Assembly (NCBI GenBank): GCA_963565915.1
Contig: OY751486.1
Coordinates: 558,001 to 622,000 of the forward strand
Length of the DNA stretch: 64,000 nt
Origin: Entoloma clypeatum
Lineage: Eukaryota; Basidiomycota; Agaricomycetes; Agaricales; Entolomataceae
Direction of reading: 5' to 3'
Position 1 is the stretch's first letter, and each line of letters opens with the position of its first letter. Positions 1 to 12,326 of this stretch are shown here, piece after piece. A model generated the notes under the pieces. That model was not told where the DNA came from. It searched no databases and saw nothing but the letters and a program-made list of their open reading frames with translations. Both the position numbers and the translations under genes were made by a program.

Positions 1-177
1 TTGAGGCTGGTAAGAGCGATGGAGCTGGTTAAGAGTCAAGAGACAACTTGTTGGTATTGACAGTTTCCTGGTCTTATATACCGTACTACTGTTTGTACCA
101 ACCAAACAAGTATGTAATGAAGATATGTAAAGGTCATGTGATGTAATCTAACCTAAGTGATGGGAAAAGTTTCAACA
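1..177 (-). repeat. Copia copy 1, 3' LTR (partial)
   Basis: Read on the minus strand this begins TGTTGAAACTTTTCCC at 177 and runs off the window at base 1. It aligns without gaps to 4791-4967. The U3 E-box that reads CACGTG in the other LTRs is CATGTG here. The inverse of the tract 178-184 (seven C on the plus strand) followed by ATATTT is the polypurine tract that abuts it. Confidence 0.92.
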
Positions 178-253
178 CCCCCCCATATTTAGTACATACT
201 TCTAAATACATCTTACTTTTTCCCACATATATATATAGGTACTTTTGTTTCGC

Positions 254-3200
254 CTAGTTCTTTATTAATCCGAAGTACGGGATAAACTTGGAAAAGAGGA
301 TTTTCCCCAGATTCTTAGTTAAAAGATCTGCAGGGTTGTTCACTCCTTCAATGAATTCGACCGTAATTATTCCTTCGGAGACTTTTTCTCTGACGAAGTG
401 GAATCGCACGTCAATGTGCTTGGATCGTTTCTCGGTTACAGGGTTGGATGCGATAAAGACGGAGCCATTGTTGTCTCCGTAGATCGGTACTGATCCGATC
501 TGCATTCCAAGTTCGGCAAGCATGCTTCTCAGCCATGTTGCTGCGCGACTGCAATCTGATAACGCCATATACTCTGCTTCTGTGGAAGAGAGGGCGATGG
601 TCTTTTGCGCCGATGATACCCATGTTACTGCTCCAGACGCCAGTGATATGAAGAAGCCAGTGGTAGACCTCCTCGTGTTTTCATCTGACACCCAGTCGGA
701 GTCTGTGAATGCATAGATTCCTTTCCCTGAGTCGCCATCATACATGATTGCGTAATTTTTTGTTGCCTTTAGATACCTGCAAATATCCCTAGCCACTTCT
801 AAATAGTGTTTGGTGGGATTTGCGGAAAACTGCGACATTTTAATCACGGCAAAACAGATGTCTGGCCTCGTTCCAATCATCAGATATAGAAGTGATCCGA
901 TGACGGATTGGTACTTTGATCGAAGTTCTGCATTGGGTTCATCTTCGGACATCATGGGTTTGTAGCCCGTAGGAAGTGGGGTATGGGTGGCGTTGGATTC
1001 GCTCATCCCCATTTGTTCGAGTATTTTCTCAAGGTAAGGTACTTGATCAATGAAGATACGTTTCCCACGTTGCCTTATTTGGATAGAGAGAAATTCTTTT
1101 GGTTCCCCATCAGGCACAAGGTGCCCTAGGTCCCTACATTCCCATGTGGTCATGAAGGCCTTTTTCTTCTCTAGCGTGTATTCTCGGTTTGTGCCGAGAA
1201 AAGCAGAGTCGTCGACATATATGACGGCGATTACAATTTCCCCGTTGGTACTTTTGTGAATAAAAACTCCCGCATCGGAGTGAAGCCGGACAAAGCCGAG
1301 CTTTTTCATGGAGGAATCAAGTTCTCTCCACCAGGCTAATGCGGCCTGCTTAAGTCCATATAGAGCTTTGTATAGTCGGTACACGAGGTGTTCTTTCCCT
1401 TTTATTACGTAGCCCTCAGGCTGTCGCATGTAGATGACCTCACGGAGCGTTCCATAGAGGAAGGCTGATGAGACGTCCAAAAGTGTCATGAACCACCCTT
1501 CAAGGGCTGTCAATGCCAGTATTAATCGGACGGTTTCATATCTCACGACTGGTGAGAAGATTTGATCAAAGTCGATCCCTTCTACCTGTGAGAATCCTTT
1601 TGCGACGAGGCGCGCTTTCAGACGCCCGTCGGATTTTTCGTTATAAACCCATTTGTTCCTTAGAGCTTTCCTCCCTGCAGGCAGGGGTACTAGCTCCGTG
1701 ATCACCCCGCGGTGTTTGAGCATGTCTAGCTCTTTACGTTCAGCCGCATACCAGTCTTCTTTATTTGGAAGAGGGTATATGTCTTTATGGGACATTTCAA
1801 CGATGCCAACTTGGGCTGATATAGCCTCCATCAGGAGGTCATTCATCCATGCCGTTTGACCGCCCAATCTCCGTCTTCGATCTATTTTTTCAAGATCAGA
1901 CGCTGGAGTGTCTTCCCCATAGATGCTTCCTGGCATCTTCTGAACTCGTCGTTCCCTGATCGGTCGATCTGGTACTTGCTCGGGTTCCGGAGTGGGTACT
2001 CGTGGTTCATCATCAGGCTCACTGGCAGGCAGTTCGTTGTCTGATTCAGGTTGATCCTGTTCAATAGGAACTGTGTCATGAGGTATTTCGTTGTGACTAT
2101 CGTCGTCATTGCTGCCGGGGATGAGATCCTCAAACTCATCAGCCGGCTCTGGGTTTTCCATTTCTGGATGGTTTTCTGGCAAAGGATCGATGTGGCATCT
2201 AGGGTACTTGCTTTCATCAAAGATAGCTTTCCCGCCCATGAAAATCGTGTTGGTCTCAGGATCCATGAAGCGGTATCCTTTGACCCCTGGTTTTGATCCG
2301 AGATAAATCATCAATCGGGATCTTGATTCCAGGGAGTTTTTCCGTTTCTCTTTTGGGATATATACATATGCCTGGCATCCGAAGACTCTGACACTTGACA
2401 TGTCGGGGATCTCATTAGTCACCCTGAAGTAAGGGGTTTTCCATTCAAGACGCTGCATGGGGGTTCTGTTGTAGAGGAACGCTGCATGTTCCAAACAGAA
2501 TTCCCACCACATAGGTGGTAAACACGCGTCGAAGTGCAAAGCCTGAGATTTTTCTCATAGAGTTCGATTGATCCTTTCTGCTCTACCATTCTGCTGATGC
2601 TGATATGGGAGCGTGATGTCGATCAGAATTCCATGGTCGGCAAGTACATCCTTGTATTCGTCGAACTCTCCACCTCCATCAACTCGCCACTTTTTAGGGG
2701 TAGCAGCGAACTGATTCTGGATCATCGCAAGAAATTGTCTTAGTGCCGTGATGGCATCAGACTTCTTTCTAAGCAAGACGATCCAGACGTGGGATGAGAA
2801 GTCGTCCAAAAACGTAAGGAAATATTTGTATTTGTGATAAGATGCCGTGGATATCTGTTTGAGATCAGAATGGATAAGATCGAAGGTTTTGGTTGCTCTT
2901 GTCATCGAATTGGGGTATGATTGATTCGGCATTTTCCCTTTGAGGCAACCTGTACAACTTTCCTGTGATTTCTCACGTACTAGTGTCTTAGGTACCCCTT
3001 TGGTACTGGTGGGAATCTTTCGAAGTGCTTGATCATTTGGGTGACCAAGACGCTTATGCCAGGTTTCGACAGTGATTTCGCTGGAGATCGCGTGGATTTG
3101 GTCATGGCATATTTCAGTGTCTAACCAATAAATGGTTTGTCCGAGAATGTGAGGCGAGAACTGTATTTTGTTCTGTCCTTTGGAGATGTTGATTTCCCCA

Positions 3201-4306
3201 CGCATTCCATCTACTTTGTAACCGTGATTAAGGAAGACGCCTAGGGACAATAGGCGTGTGTCCATGTCCGGAATATAGAATACAGGTCGGAGAAGATGGG
3301 TTTTTACTTCCCCATTTAGGGTATGCCGTACTGGAACAGCCCCAACTCCGAGAATTTCCAGTTTCTTTCCCTTTTCAGCTGTTTGGACAAATCGCTTAGC
3401 CTTGAGAGGCCTGTAGTACGCGAAGTCCTTGAACTCATGGGTAAAGTGTAATGATGCGCCGGAATCTAAGATCCACTGAGCGCGTTCTCTCTCTTTGCAG
3501 TGTGTGCAGGACGCGAAATGTTTGATATATTTTTTGTACAGATCATCGCTAAAGAGATCTATACTATCTGCATTGGTACTAGCTAATATATATTCAAACG
3601 TCTGTGCGTGATTATTAGCATTTCCCATTTGGTCAAGTTTGAGAGAGGAATGTGACGAACCGTCAAGTTCGATCAGCCCGTCTTCGAATTGCTCAGGCCC
3701 CATCCGCTCGCTTTGATGGTCTATGTCCATCATCCTGAGGGAGTCATCCAAGGGCGGGATCGCATTGGCCAGGATCATTGCCTGCATTAGATCGGGGACG
3801 ACAAAGTTCAAATCGGCGAGCCGGGCAAAAAGAGATCCCAGGCGTTCGATTTCAGGCACGGGGTCGCGCCCAGATAGCTTGAAGGTGGCAGCGGCCTTGA
3901 AGTCGCCGAAGATGACAGCCGGGGATACCTTGGAGTAGGTATCCTTTAGCGTTTTCCACGCGTTAAGTGCCGAGGTGCTGTCCTTGATGTGGCGCCTGAT
4001 CGCCTCAGAGACCTTCAGGCGTATCGCCCCGAGAGCTACATCGTCGTCCCTGATCCAGGCTTTCTCTTCCTTGCGGAAGCCGGGCTGGTCGACCGTGGTA
4101 GCCAGGATGGGAGGGGCGGTAGCAGTGGCCCCAGGGGTGGAGACCGTGGTGGTAAAGTCGGCGATGTCAGGGCGGACGATGTCGCCAGAAACAATGCGCC
4201 AGACTCCTTGATGGAGAAGATAGGACTTCATCTTTTCTGCCCAGCTTTGGTAGTCAATACCGTCAAAGGTGGTGATGGTGTCCATGGCGGAGCGAGAGGT
4301 AGACAT
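254..4306 (-). pseudogene. Copia copy 1 gag-pol, inactivated by internal deletion and stop codon
   Basis: The minus-strand frame starts at the ATG at 4306 and is nearly the same polyprotein as the 1573-residue one at 39134-43855. Gag N-terminus, aspartic protease (DSGA), GAG-pre-integrase, integrase, reverse transcriptase with an intact YVDD, and RNase H are all recognisable. Two lesions are visible. A deletion corresponding to 675 bp (225 codons, in frame) fuses the gag segment ending LANAIP to PLDDS, with about 2 bp of shared sequence at the junction. A TGG codon in the integrase just after the catalytic glutamate (INRTL then W) is TGA at 2555-2557. The second open part, to 254, keeps RT and RNase H. 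It cannot make a full polyprotein but could be mobilised in trans if packaged. Confidence 0.93.
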
Positions 4307-4655
4307 TGTGAATGAATCTAAAAAGGGTTCTCAATCAGTGATGTGTTATGAATATGATTCGAGAAAACAATTGAATGATTCCTTATGACATATTCCCTTC
4401 AGGAATAGCGGTCATGGGAAAACCCTTTATATGTCAGAAACATATAAGGTGCGATCAATGTTTCCATGTGGAGTGTACTATGTCAATCCCCTTAGGGACG
4501 CCTCATGACAGGTACTTGTCGTAATGACGTTCCCAGGTTCATATGTGAAGAAGTAAGACTCAGAACCTAGATCTTTCGATCGGTTCTTTGCCAACCAGGG
4601 TAGAGTGGGCAGGTACTCGCTGTTGCCAGCGTTTCCCAAGTCCCTCTGCTATCCG

Positions 4656-4667
4656 GGGCCCATAACC
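4656..4667 (-). promoter_or_regulatory. Copia copy 1 primer-binding site (initiator tRNA-Met anticodon arm type)
   Basis: On the minus strand GGTTATGGGCCC directly follows the LTR end. It is complementary to the anticodon-arm sequence GGGCCCATAACC of eukaryotic initiator tRNA-Met, the half-tRNA priming used by Drosophila copia and relatives. The same 12 bases follow the 5' LTR of copy 2. Confidence 0.75.
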
Positions 4668-4967
4668 TGTTGAAGTTCCACCTGGGCGCTAGCCGCAAGT
4701 GTACTGAAGCAACCGGCTACAGTGGAAGTACTCTACAATACCGTTCTGACCACTTACATAGATTGGAGAGGGTGAGGCTGGTGAGAGCGGTTGAGGCTGG
4801 TAAGAGCGATGGAGGCAGTTAAGAGTCAAGAGACAACTTGTTGGTATTGACAGTTTCCTGGTCTTATATACCGTACTACTGTTTGTACCAACCAAACAAG
4901 TATGTAATGAAGATATGTAAAGGTCACGTGATGTAATCTAATCTAAGTGATGGGAAAAGTTTCAACA
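4668..4967 (-). repeat. Copia copy 1, 5' LTR (300 bp)
   Basis: On the minus strand it starts TGTTGAAACT at 4967 and ends TTCAACA at 4668 (TG...CA). It carries the TATATAAGAC core promoter, a CACGTG E-box in U3, and a conserved ATGTAAGTG in the transcribed leader. It is 9 bp shorter than the LTRs of copy 2, partly from fewer GATTA units in U3. Confidence 0.93.
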
Positions 4968-5494
4968 TTTTTGTTCCAAAGTGCCGTCCTCGATCTGTAT
5001 CTACCACCTCGTTTCAAGGTACGACCCACCTTCTTCCTCTAATCCATCCGCCATTTCCTAATTCGAGAACAATAGCCTACACCGTGAAGCAACGCCCCGT
5101 CCACGACGGCTGCCCACGTGTTCCTGCCGTATGATGTCTGGATGCCGTTTCACGGCTTCGGCACTGGGGGGGGTCTTGTTTGTCAAGTTACCGCGTGTCT
5201 CAGCCGCGCATAGATCAATTAAGGAGCCCCTTCAGCCCCTTACATCTCCCCTTCTTCGGTAATATTGCTCCCCCTTGTGTTGACGGGTCAAACGATGGAA
5301 GTTTCACATTCTCGTGGCCTTGTCTCTTGGACGCGGCGTTACATCCGTGTCAATCCAACTCCCGTTTGTATTCAGTTCCTCTGTGCAGCACTTGACGCGA
5401 CACTTTATATAGTGGACTTCAACTTACCCCCACCCTCATCCTCTCATCCCTTCCAAACTCCACCTCGTCGTCTTTTCGCCCCCTCCTGTTTGCC
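4968..5494 (+). promoter_or_regulatory. Upstream region of the SNF2-like gene with TATA-like box
   Basis: No coding sequence was recognised. A TATA-like TTTATATA lies at 5404-5411, about 85 bp before the chosen ATG at 5495, followed by a C/T-rich stretch as is common before fungal start codons. A short G run near 5166 and T-rich sequence next to the LTR end are the only other features. Confidence 0.35.
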
Positions 5495-8400
5495 ATGCCC
5501 AGCCACACAGCTGCAAGTGCCCTTGTAAAGCTCTATTCCCTGAACGGAGCCCCTTGGTCTTGGCCCAAATGGCAGGAGCATACAAAAGTCTACCACGGTC
5601 TCTTCCCCGACAACGACAACCACCTTCCGAAGGGATGGACTCATCGAAACACCACCAACGTCCATTCCTATTTCCGAGCCTACCAGCTCCAGCCCACCGA
5701 AGACAAGAAGATGTCTTTTTCTGTCAACTCCAAGGCATCCTCGTCATATCCAGGTAGAGAATTCTGGAACACCTACGTCTCCCGCCGCTGGCGTGACTGG
5801 GACATTCACACACTCGTCATTGAGGAGCTCAGGGATTCCGATGTCCACCCTCTCAACATTCTTATTCGCGACGGCGATATCGACGCGCCATGGCCCAATG
5901 CCGACTTCTTCATGCCGATGATCCTGGACACTTTGGGGATGAAGCTCTTCGGCGAAGAGGTGTTTCTCAATAGCACTTCCATCCTTGCAACAGACCTCCG
6001 TAGATGCCTCATTATTATCGCACAGCGGTCATGGGACTGCCTTCGCCGACAGGTTAGTGGGTTGAAGAGCCGCCACAATGAGATAGAGGCAGCTGTGTGT
6101 GCCACGTTCAAAGGTAAGCCCTTTTCCTCTCTCTCTACTTCATTCATTCTCAATGCATTATAGATCTCAAGAATGGCAAGCTAACGAAGTCTAAAGTTTC
6201 CCGTGCTATTCCTGCCGTTGCCAAATGGAAGGAGTGCGCGGAGCTTTTTAGTACTCCCGAGAACCTCCAGAAGGCGGACAAAATGCTTGCTGAACTGGAG
6301 GCCATCTTGGAAGGTTTGGGTGCAAAGCTGGAGAAGCTGGAAAAGCAAGTGAAACCGAAATGTTTGTCAATTCCTCATCTGGCTTTCCCGAAAGTGACCA
6401 AGGTATACAGGAACGTCTCATGTGTTGACCCTCGATCTGAAAACTCTGGCGACCGAGGAAGATGGGCCACCGAGGACGAGGATGATACGCCCCTCCCTGA
6501 CAGTTCGGATGCCAAGCAGCAACTTAACGACACTGGCGGCGACTTCGGGATGGAAGTAGAAGCGGCCATGACTCCCGCGTCCTTGGCCATATCTCTTGGC
6601 TTTATGTCAGGCAGTCCCTCATTATTCAACGCCCTACGCCATAGGTCTGGGTTATCTCCATGGGACGATGCGACACAGTTTTGCGACCCCAAAACGGAAC
6701 CCCTACCCCAGCACCTTTCCCCCATGCGCCTGCACTGGCATCAGCTCGCGGGCATTCACTCAATCACCCACAGCGTCTTTCACTCAGTCGCTGAGTCTCC
6801 AGAACAACCCCGCACGCTTGGTGTACTCGTTGGGGACGAGGTTGGTCTCGGAAAGACGGCTCAAGCAATCGGATTTATAGCTTTCCTGATTCAATCCATC
6901 TGGTTAAAACAGAGAAAGCGGTCACCTCCCAGAATTCTCAGTGAGTTCTTTTTCATAACCACACCATTTTCACCGTATGCTAATTTTTGTTTCTACCAGA
7001 GGAACGACCTTACCTCGGAGCGAGCGACGAAATTCCATCGCTACCACACCTCATTGTTTTCCCGGGAACCCTCGTAGCGCAATGGGTCAGCGAGCTAAAG
7101 GTCTTTTTACATCCCAAGGGCATCAACATCTTTGTCTATGACAGCCAGACCGATGGAATTCAATTCTGGAGTCCCTCTGGCCCCCTTAACCGCTCCAAGC
7201 ACGAACCTCAACACAGGATCATCGTCGCCAGCCATTCTGTATGTTATCTCCCCTGCATATCCTTGATGTTCTACTCAGACCATGCCACAGGCTATCTTCA
7301 AGGACATGAACGATCTTCACCGCTATTCGAAGAAGAGGGGTACTCGTCCTTGGGACATACCTCCTCCAAAAGGCTCCCTCAAGGACACCATCTTCGACCA
7401 GGCTTTCCTCACCTGCGTTGTAGACAAGAGCCACCACATGCGGAACCCTGGCAAGAAGCATGTTGCAGCGCTGCGACTCCTTCAGCAAGCGACAGTGCGG
7501 CTAATCATGACAGCAACACCGCTTCATACCTTGTTGAAGGTAAGTTTCACTACAATGACCTTGGAAGATGACACTAATCGTGATTTGTATTCTAGGATGT
7601 TTCTTCTATGGGCCGCCTTGTTGGAGTTCCACACTTCTTCACTGAAGCCTCGTTCTCTGAGGAGAAGGACGATGCCGCCGCGGTACGGAGGGCGAAGAAG
7701 CTCGACAACGACGGAGAAGCTCTACTCGCCGAGCAACTATCAGTAGTCAAGCGTCTCCAAGGCCATCTTATCGGCCATTTTCTCCGGAGGACCACAGCAA
7801 GCCTCAATTGGAACCAGGAGGTTCTCTTGCCGTTACCGCCTTATGTCGAGATTGCAGGCGTTTTGACGCTCACGGAACAAGAGGCAGCGATTGTCAAAGC
7901 TCGTGCAGACACAGCCAAAGCAGCGTGAGTTTCATAATCTTCTCTTGGATGACTACTAATTCGCACTCCAGAGTTGAATCGGCGAGTAGCTCCAGCAGGA
8001 TCCAGACGAAGGTAAGTCCCTCGCCGACATATTCTGCTCAACGGCGTTTGACAACCTCTCCCAGTGAAGCATGGCCGTCATTCAAAACGGTTGAGGAATG
8101 GGAGCCAGTCAAGAGCACCAAGATGGACACCTGTGCGCGACTAGTCGTGCATTATCTCACACATGACAATGTTGAGGATGTCACCTTCGTCGATGGAAAA
8201 CCTGTCTTCCCAGATACCACCACTGTGCCCCAGGCGCAGATTAAAAAGATGCGGTGTATCATCATCTATGCTGAGTTCTCGTCAATGGCTCCGCTTCTGC
8301 AGAACGTGCATATTTTCTCGTCTTCAAGTTTTTTACGGCTTATGCTGTTGATATTCAGGTGCTCCAGCTCTACGGCATTCCAAGTCTAGCTATCAATGGG

Positions 8401-9749
8401 AAAGTGTCCTTTGAGAAGCGGGATAAACTGGTGAAGGACTTCTACGACGACAACCACCCGGCCAGAGTCCTCGTCTTCTCCAGCGTCGGTTCGACGGGCC
8501 TCAATCTGTCCATTGCTGATGTGGTCATATTCTTCGTGAGCATCTCTCTCTTTCATGCTGGACTCTACTCATAAAAGCTCCCAGGACCAACCATGGTCAG
8601 CTCAAGACAAAGGGCAGATCAGAGGACGAGCCCATCGTCAACCCCAGTCCAAGACTGTCAAGGTCATCCACTTACTGGCAAGTGATTCCGCGGACCTCCT
8701 GATGCATGGTGTGGCGCGCGCCAAACGGGATATGTTCGAGGTGCTCATCAACAAGGAGGTCGGAGAAGGTTCGTGCATCAGATTATTCCGGAAACTCGAG
8801 GCTGACATTGTCACGTCCAGAGTTGCGCCAGATCCTCCAGGGCCATATTCCCGAGTCCGTCAATGACGACGAGCAGAAGGCCACTGCAAGGGATAAAAGG
8901 CGCGAGAAACCGGCTGTCGTCGAGGACATAGGGCCCGCGACCAGTCCCATGGTCGACGACGACGATGACTTTTTGAATGGGGATGGTATAAGTGGTCTTC
9001 CATGCCGTCTTCGACGTCGCTGATGAGCCCACAGCCAACGCGTCCTACGATCTGGTCGGGTTTCCCAGTCCTGGAAACACAAGAAAAGGCAGCCCTCCCA
9101 CAAAGCGACTCAGACAAGGGACAATTGGTGCTGACGGCCGCGCCAAAATCTTGGCTGCAGCCGCAGACGCTCAAGAGCGGCAGACTGCTGTGACAACGGA
9201 AAGTGTGCCATTGTCAGCCGGCAACCCAGACGGTCCACAAGTGTTGTCGACGACGGGGGTACCGTCACTGGGTGAGTCTTTTCATTTGATCTGAACTCCA
9301 ACGATAATATAACTGGTGTTCGCCTCAGAATCTCCAAGCCACCAATTCCTTACCCCTCGAGGCCAGAAAAGTAAGTTACTTTTTACAGTACTTCAACATT
9401 TGATTAAGAATTGCGCAAAGTCACGGGAAGCGTTGTTGCGCCTCCATGGCTGTTGAAGAAGGCAAATACCTTTCCTCCAGGTCAGTTCATTCCAACTGCC
9501 AGATATCCGTCTGTTGACATGGTGCCCAGCTGTGGGAAGTGCACCAGCCCCGTCAAAGCAGGTGAACCTCTTCATCCGTAAAATTGTGCCGGCATTACCA
9601 GGTGAGTACCGCAAAATTTGCTTGTCATTGACCGACTGATATGCTGCCAATCAGCTCCTGGTCCAGATGAAGCTGGCCCCTCGTCGTTGTCGTCGACCGT
9701 GGCACGTTTCCCACCCGCGGTGATACGACCGCTGCGCGGCTGTGCATGA
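5495..9749 (+). CDS. SNF2-family helicase-like ATPase with atypical Walker B (DKSH)
   Basis: Fourteen exons join in one frame of 1192 residues: 5495-6113, 6164-6940, 7000-7238, 7291-7539, 7596-7924, 7972-8305, 8359-8535, 8585-8768, 8821-8985, 9035-9271, 9329-9370, 9421-9480, 9530-9601, 9655-9749. All introns are GT-AG, 47-59 nt. The N-terminal 270 residues resemble nothing I know. A coiled-coil-like stretch follows. The Swi2/Snf2 core shows Walker A GDEVGLGKT (about 430-438), motif III MTATPLH, motif V SVGSTGLNLS (about 890) and motif VI QIRGRAHRQPQ (919-929). Motif II is DKSH (590-593) where the family has DEAH or DEGH, so the catalytic glutamate is a lysine. The tail is acidic and proline-rich. 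Such SNF2-like genes are expanded in Agaricomycetes, often beside transposons. The role is probably chromatin-linked, but ATPase activity is doubtful. The final exons are less certain than the core. Confidence 0.85.
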
Positions 9750-11432
9750 AAATTCACTTTTCCCACAGTTTTGTCAATATAAGAATATAATGCTGGCCCC
9801 TTCACAAACATATTCTATTGGAACTGATGGTACTACTGGCTACCTAAGAGTGTCTAAATACCACTGGACCACCTTTGGTCATGATCTTGGGAACAGTCAC
9901 TTTGAGGGCTTAACCAAAACTTGACACAAAACACTTTATTTCTCAATGGATAAGACCATTGAGGGGACCAGTCATTAATAATGATATCCTATGACCTATC
10001 ACCCTATCCAATCACTACTATTGACTATGGACAATCTGAGGGCTCGGGGGACTCATATTAATGAGCAGGATGCCCAGCATCACAGTGTACGATGTGCGAT
10101 CACAGATGCCGTGATGCCGATCTGTGTGACTTACCAGAAATAGACCGAACCCTGGAAACGGGTTCCCGGTCCGTGACGCTTCAGACCCTTGATCAATGAC
10201 AACCGGGAACTTGATTGATCGATCAACAACATCAATATTGATGCGGCGTTCTAGAATGCTCGCGAAACGACATGTTCTTGTCGCTCCACTCCGCCAGGGC
10301 CGGTTGCCCTCTCGACACCTCGGAAATATGTTTAAAGGACCCCTGTGAATATTTGGACCATGCCCAAATAACAGATACCCTGAAAACCGATTTGTTATGG
10401 ACATATCTTGTGATAAACCTTATATATATATTTCATCTCTTGTCATGTATAAAAACTGTAGTTTCCTGCCATGTACTGTAGATTAGAAAGGCCCCCCAGC
10501 CAGATCCAATCCCTCTCTCTCTCTCAGTGATTGATTGAGTGGTTAGATTTTCTAAGTCTCATCCAAAGGGAGTCTCAGTGAACCCTGAGGAAACTCGATC
10601 TCATATTATTATTTTATTTGATCAAAACCCTTGATTGTCGACGCGCGACCTCGCGACGACTTTCTACAAAAGACAAACGAGTCTAACTACTTACGAAATA
10701 AGTGGTTAAGTTCCCGCCACCCTTGAACTAATTGTTGAGAGTGTTGTTGGGTGTTTGAGGTGTTTGTAGAGCTCTGACCAGAGTCTCTCGCATTTTTGGC
10801 GCTCGTCACAAACTCGCTTCTCAGCGGCACCAGGAGAGCCCAGTTGTCAACCAGGACAATTAGACAATGTCACCGTTCCATCCAGAGCTGCTTTGCGACC
10901 TAAGCCTAAGAGGAAGGCAATAGATGGCAAAAAGAAATGAGCACTCCTCCGAACGCTGGCGCCCGTGTCGATGCCCGTCTCGCATCTACCCGTTGACGCC
11001 TCCTGCTAATGTTACAGCTCCTGCATGCGTGCCTAATGTTAATACTCCTACCATGTACACCAAGTACACCATGTATACCAACAACATGTATACTATGTAC
11101 AGCTGCATACCACCCTCCAATATTGAAGATTGGGCTTCGCCTGAAGTCAAGGAATTCAATGATGATTCACAGACCAGTGGCTGGGCCCCATCTTTCATCT
11201 GAGATTTTGTCTTACCCCCAGTTGACATTGCTGATGATGGGTTGAACCTTGGGACTAACGGGCAGGCCGTAGGCTGGATGCCACCCATTGTCCTAGGATT
11301 CATTGAACCCTTGGCTGACCTCAATACTCCTAACACCACATCAGCAAACCCTGGGTGGGCTATGCAGTCCTGTGCAGGTCTATGCAGATTCTTGCAGGGC
11401 TGAAGTTCCAAAGACAAGGTATATGCTACATG
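9750..11432. other. Non-coding repeat-rich stretch; possible LTR remnant at about 10380-10830
   Basis: No supportable gene. At 10415-10430 an AT-rich TATATATAT is followed by a CT-repeat (about 10511-10525). A TTTTTGGCGCTCGTCAC at about 10793-10809 looks like the leader/primer-site region of a gypsy-type element, but no matching second LTR or gag was found. Around 11045-11100 there is a short tandem of GTAYACC/ATGTATAC motifs that gives a Met-Tyr-Thr-rich reading with no known relative. Confidence 0.25.
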
Positions 11433-11735
11433 CAGCTTGTTGAACGAATTCCACTCCTATAGATATTTCATCTATAGCGTCATGTGCCCAATCCCATGAT
11501 ATACAAATAATATACAAATAAGTAGACTAGTATATAAGACTGTCAGTGCAATATAATGCTCTTACTGAGTAACCTCCACCTTGCAAACACCTCTCAAAGA
11601 TTAGTGGTAAGGTTCCCCCTCTATCGTAGATACACAATTAGTAGCGCGTAGCGTAGAGTACCAGGACTGCAAGACGACACATCCACTGAGATTACCTCCG
11701 GTGTTGATGTGATTGTATGCTGTTCTAACACAGCT
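11433..11735 (+). repeat. Solo LTR (293 bp) with 5-bp target duplication CAGCT
   Basis: The sequence 11438-11730 starts TGTTGAACG and ends TGTTCTAACA, so it has TG...CA ends with TGTT/AACA terminal inverted bases. It contains TATATAAGAC at 11531-11540, the same core promoter string as the copia LTRs in this window. CAGCT occurs directly before it (11433-11437) and directly after it (11731-11735). That is the signature of LTR integration followed by LTR-LTR recombination. Apart from the TATA region it is not obviously the same family as the copia LTR at 38464. Confidence 0.8.
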
Positions 11736-12326
11736 CTGCAAAAGCTCTGTGCAGCTTCACTACCATCTTTTGCAGCTCTTCACATTTTCACTCCATTCTT
11801 TCAGGCCTCCACAGATTCTGTACACCTTCATAGGCCTCCAGACTCTGTTACAACTGACAGTTATAGAGCATTCCCTTTTATCAATAATGTGTTTGAGAAA
11901 AAATGATGTATATTTTTCTATGCTATTACAACAGACAATGCAACAATATTATGGTACAACATATCTCTCCCTTGCCTGGCTGTTGTATGTCTCATCCCTC
12001 GCACTCCCCGCCTATGCCATGCGCATGCTGGTATTCCCCATGTTCCCCCACCCATGTGTCACAACTCTCCCTCACGTCCCCTGAGCGGTGACTTCAACCC
12101 ACACGTTGTACCTCTCATGCCTCACACCCCTTTCCCAGATGTGGTCTCTTGTACCTTGCATCTTCCTGAGGGGTGTTTCATCCTTGTGTCTGCATGGTGT
12201 CCACCACTCCGCCTTGTGCCGTCATATTCCGTCATTTTTGTGTGTCGTCGTCTCTCGCATGTGGCCCGCCGTTCTTGCATATTTTGTCAGTAGTCTGGGG
12301 TGATGTGAATGGCAGGGGGTGCTTAC
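11736..12326. other. Stretch without recognisable genes
   Basis: Several frames stay open for 60-120 codons because the sequence is C/T-rich (CTCCC, CATG), but none shows a domain, a convincing start context or splice signals. No repeat with clear borders was seen. Confidence 0.3.

Larger units (their letters stand above)
1..4967 (-). mobile_element. Ty1/copia LTR retrotransposon, degenerate copy 1 (outer end cut by window edge)
   Basis: A minus-strand copia element: LTR at 4668-4967, primer-binding site, gag-pol remnant, polypurine tract at 178-190 and the inner 177 bp of the other LTR at 1-177. It is the same family as the complete element at 38464-44241, matching it in order and sequence. 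The 177 bp shared by its two LTRs differ at about five positions by eye (around 3%), so this insertion is older than the second copy. Its coding region has an in-frame 675-bp deletion and a stop codon. The far target duplication lies outside the window, so the insertion site cannot be checked. Confidence 0.93.

Noticed and set aside
254..2539. A separate gene for the 761-codon minus-strand frame
   Set aside because: It is the RT/RNase H half of the copia polyprotein downstream of a stop codon, not an independent gene.
8012..8064. A GTAAGT...CCAG intron inside the SNF2-like gene
   Set aside because: Removing its 53 nt would put TGA in frame. Reading through keeps the frame open, so it was kept as exon.
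10380..10830. A complete LTR of a gypsy element
   Set aside because: TATA-like and leader-like strings exist, but no second LTR, target duplication or gag could be shown.
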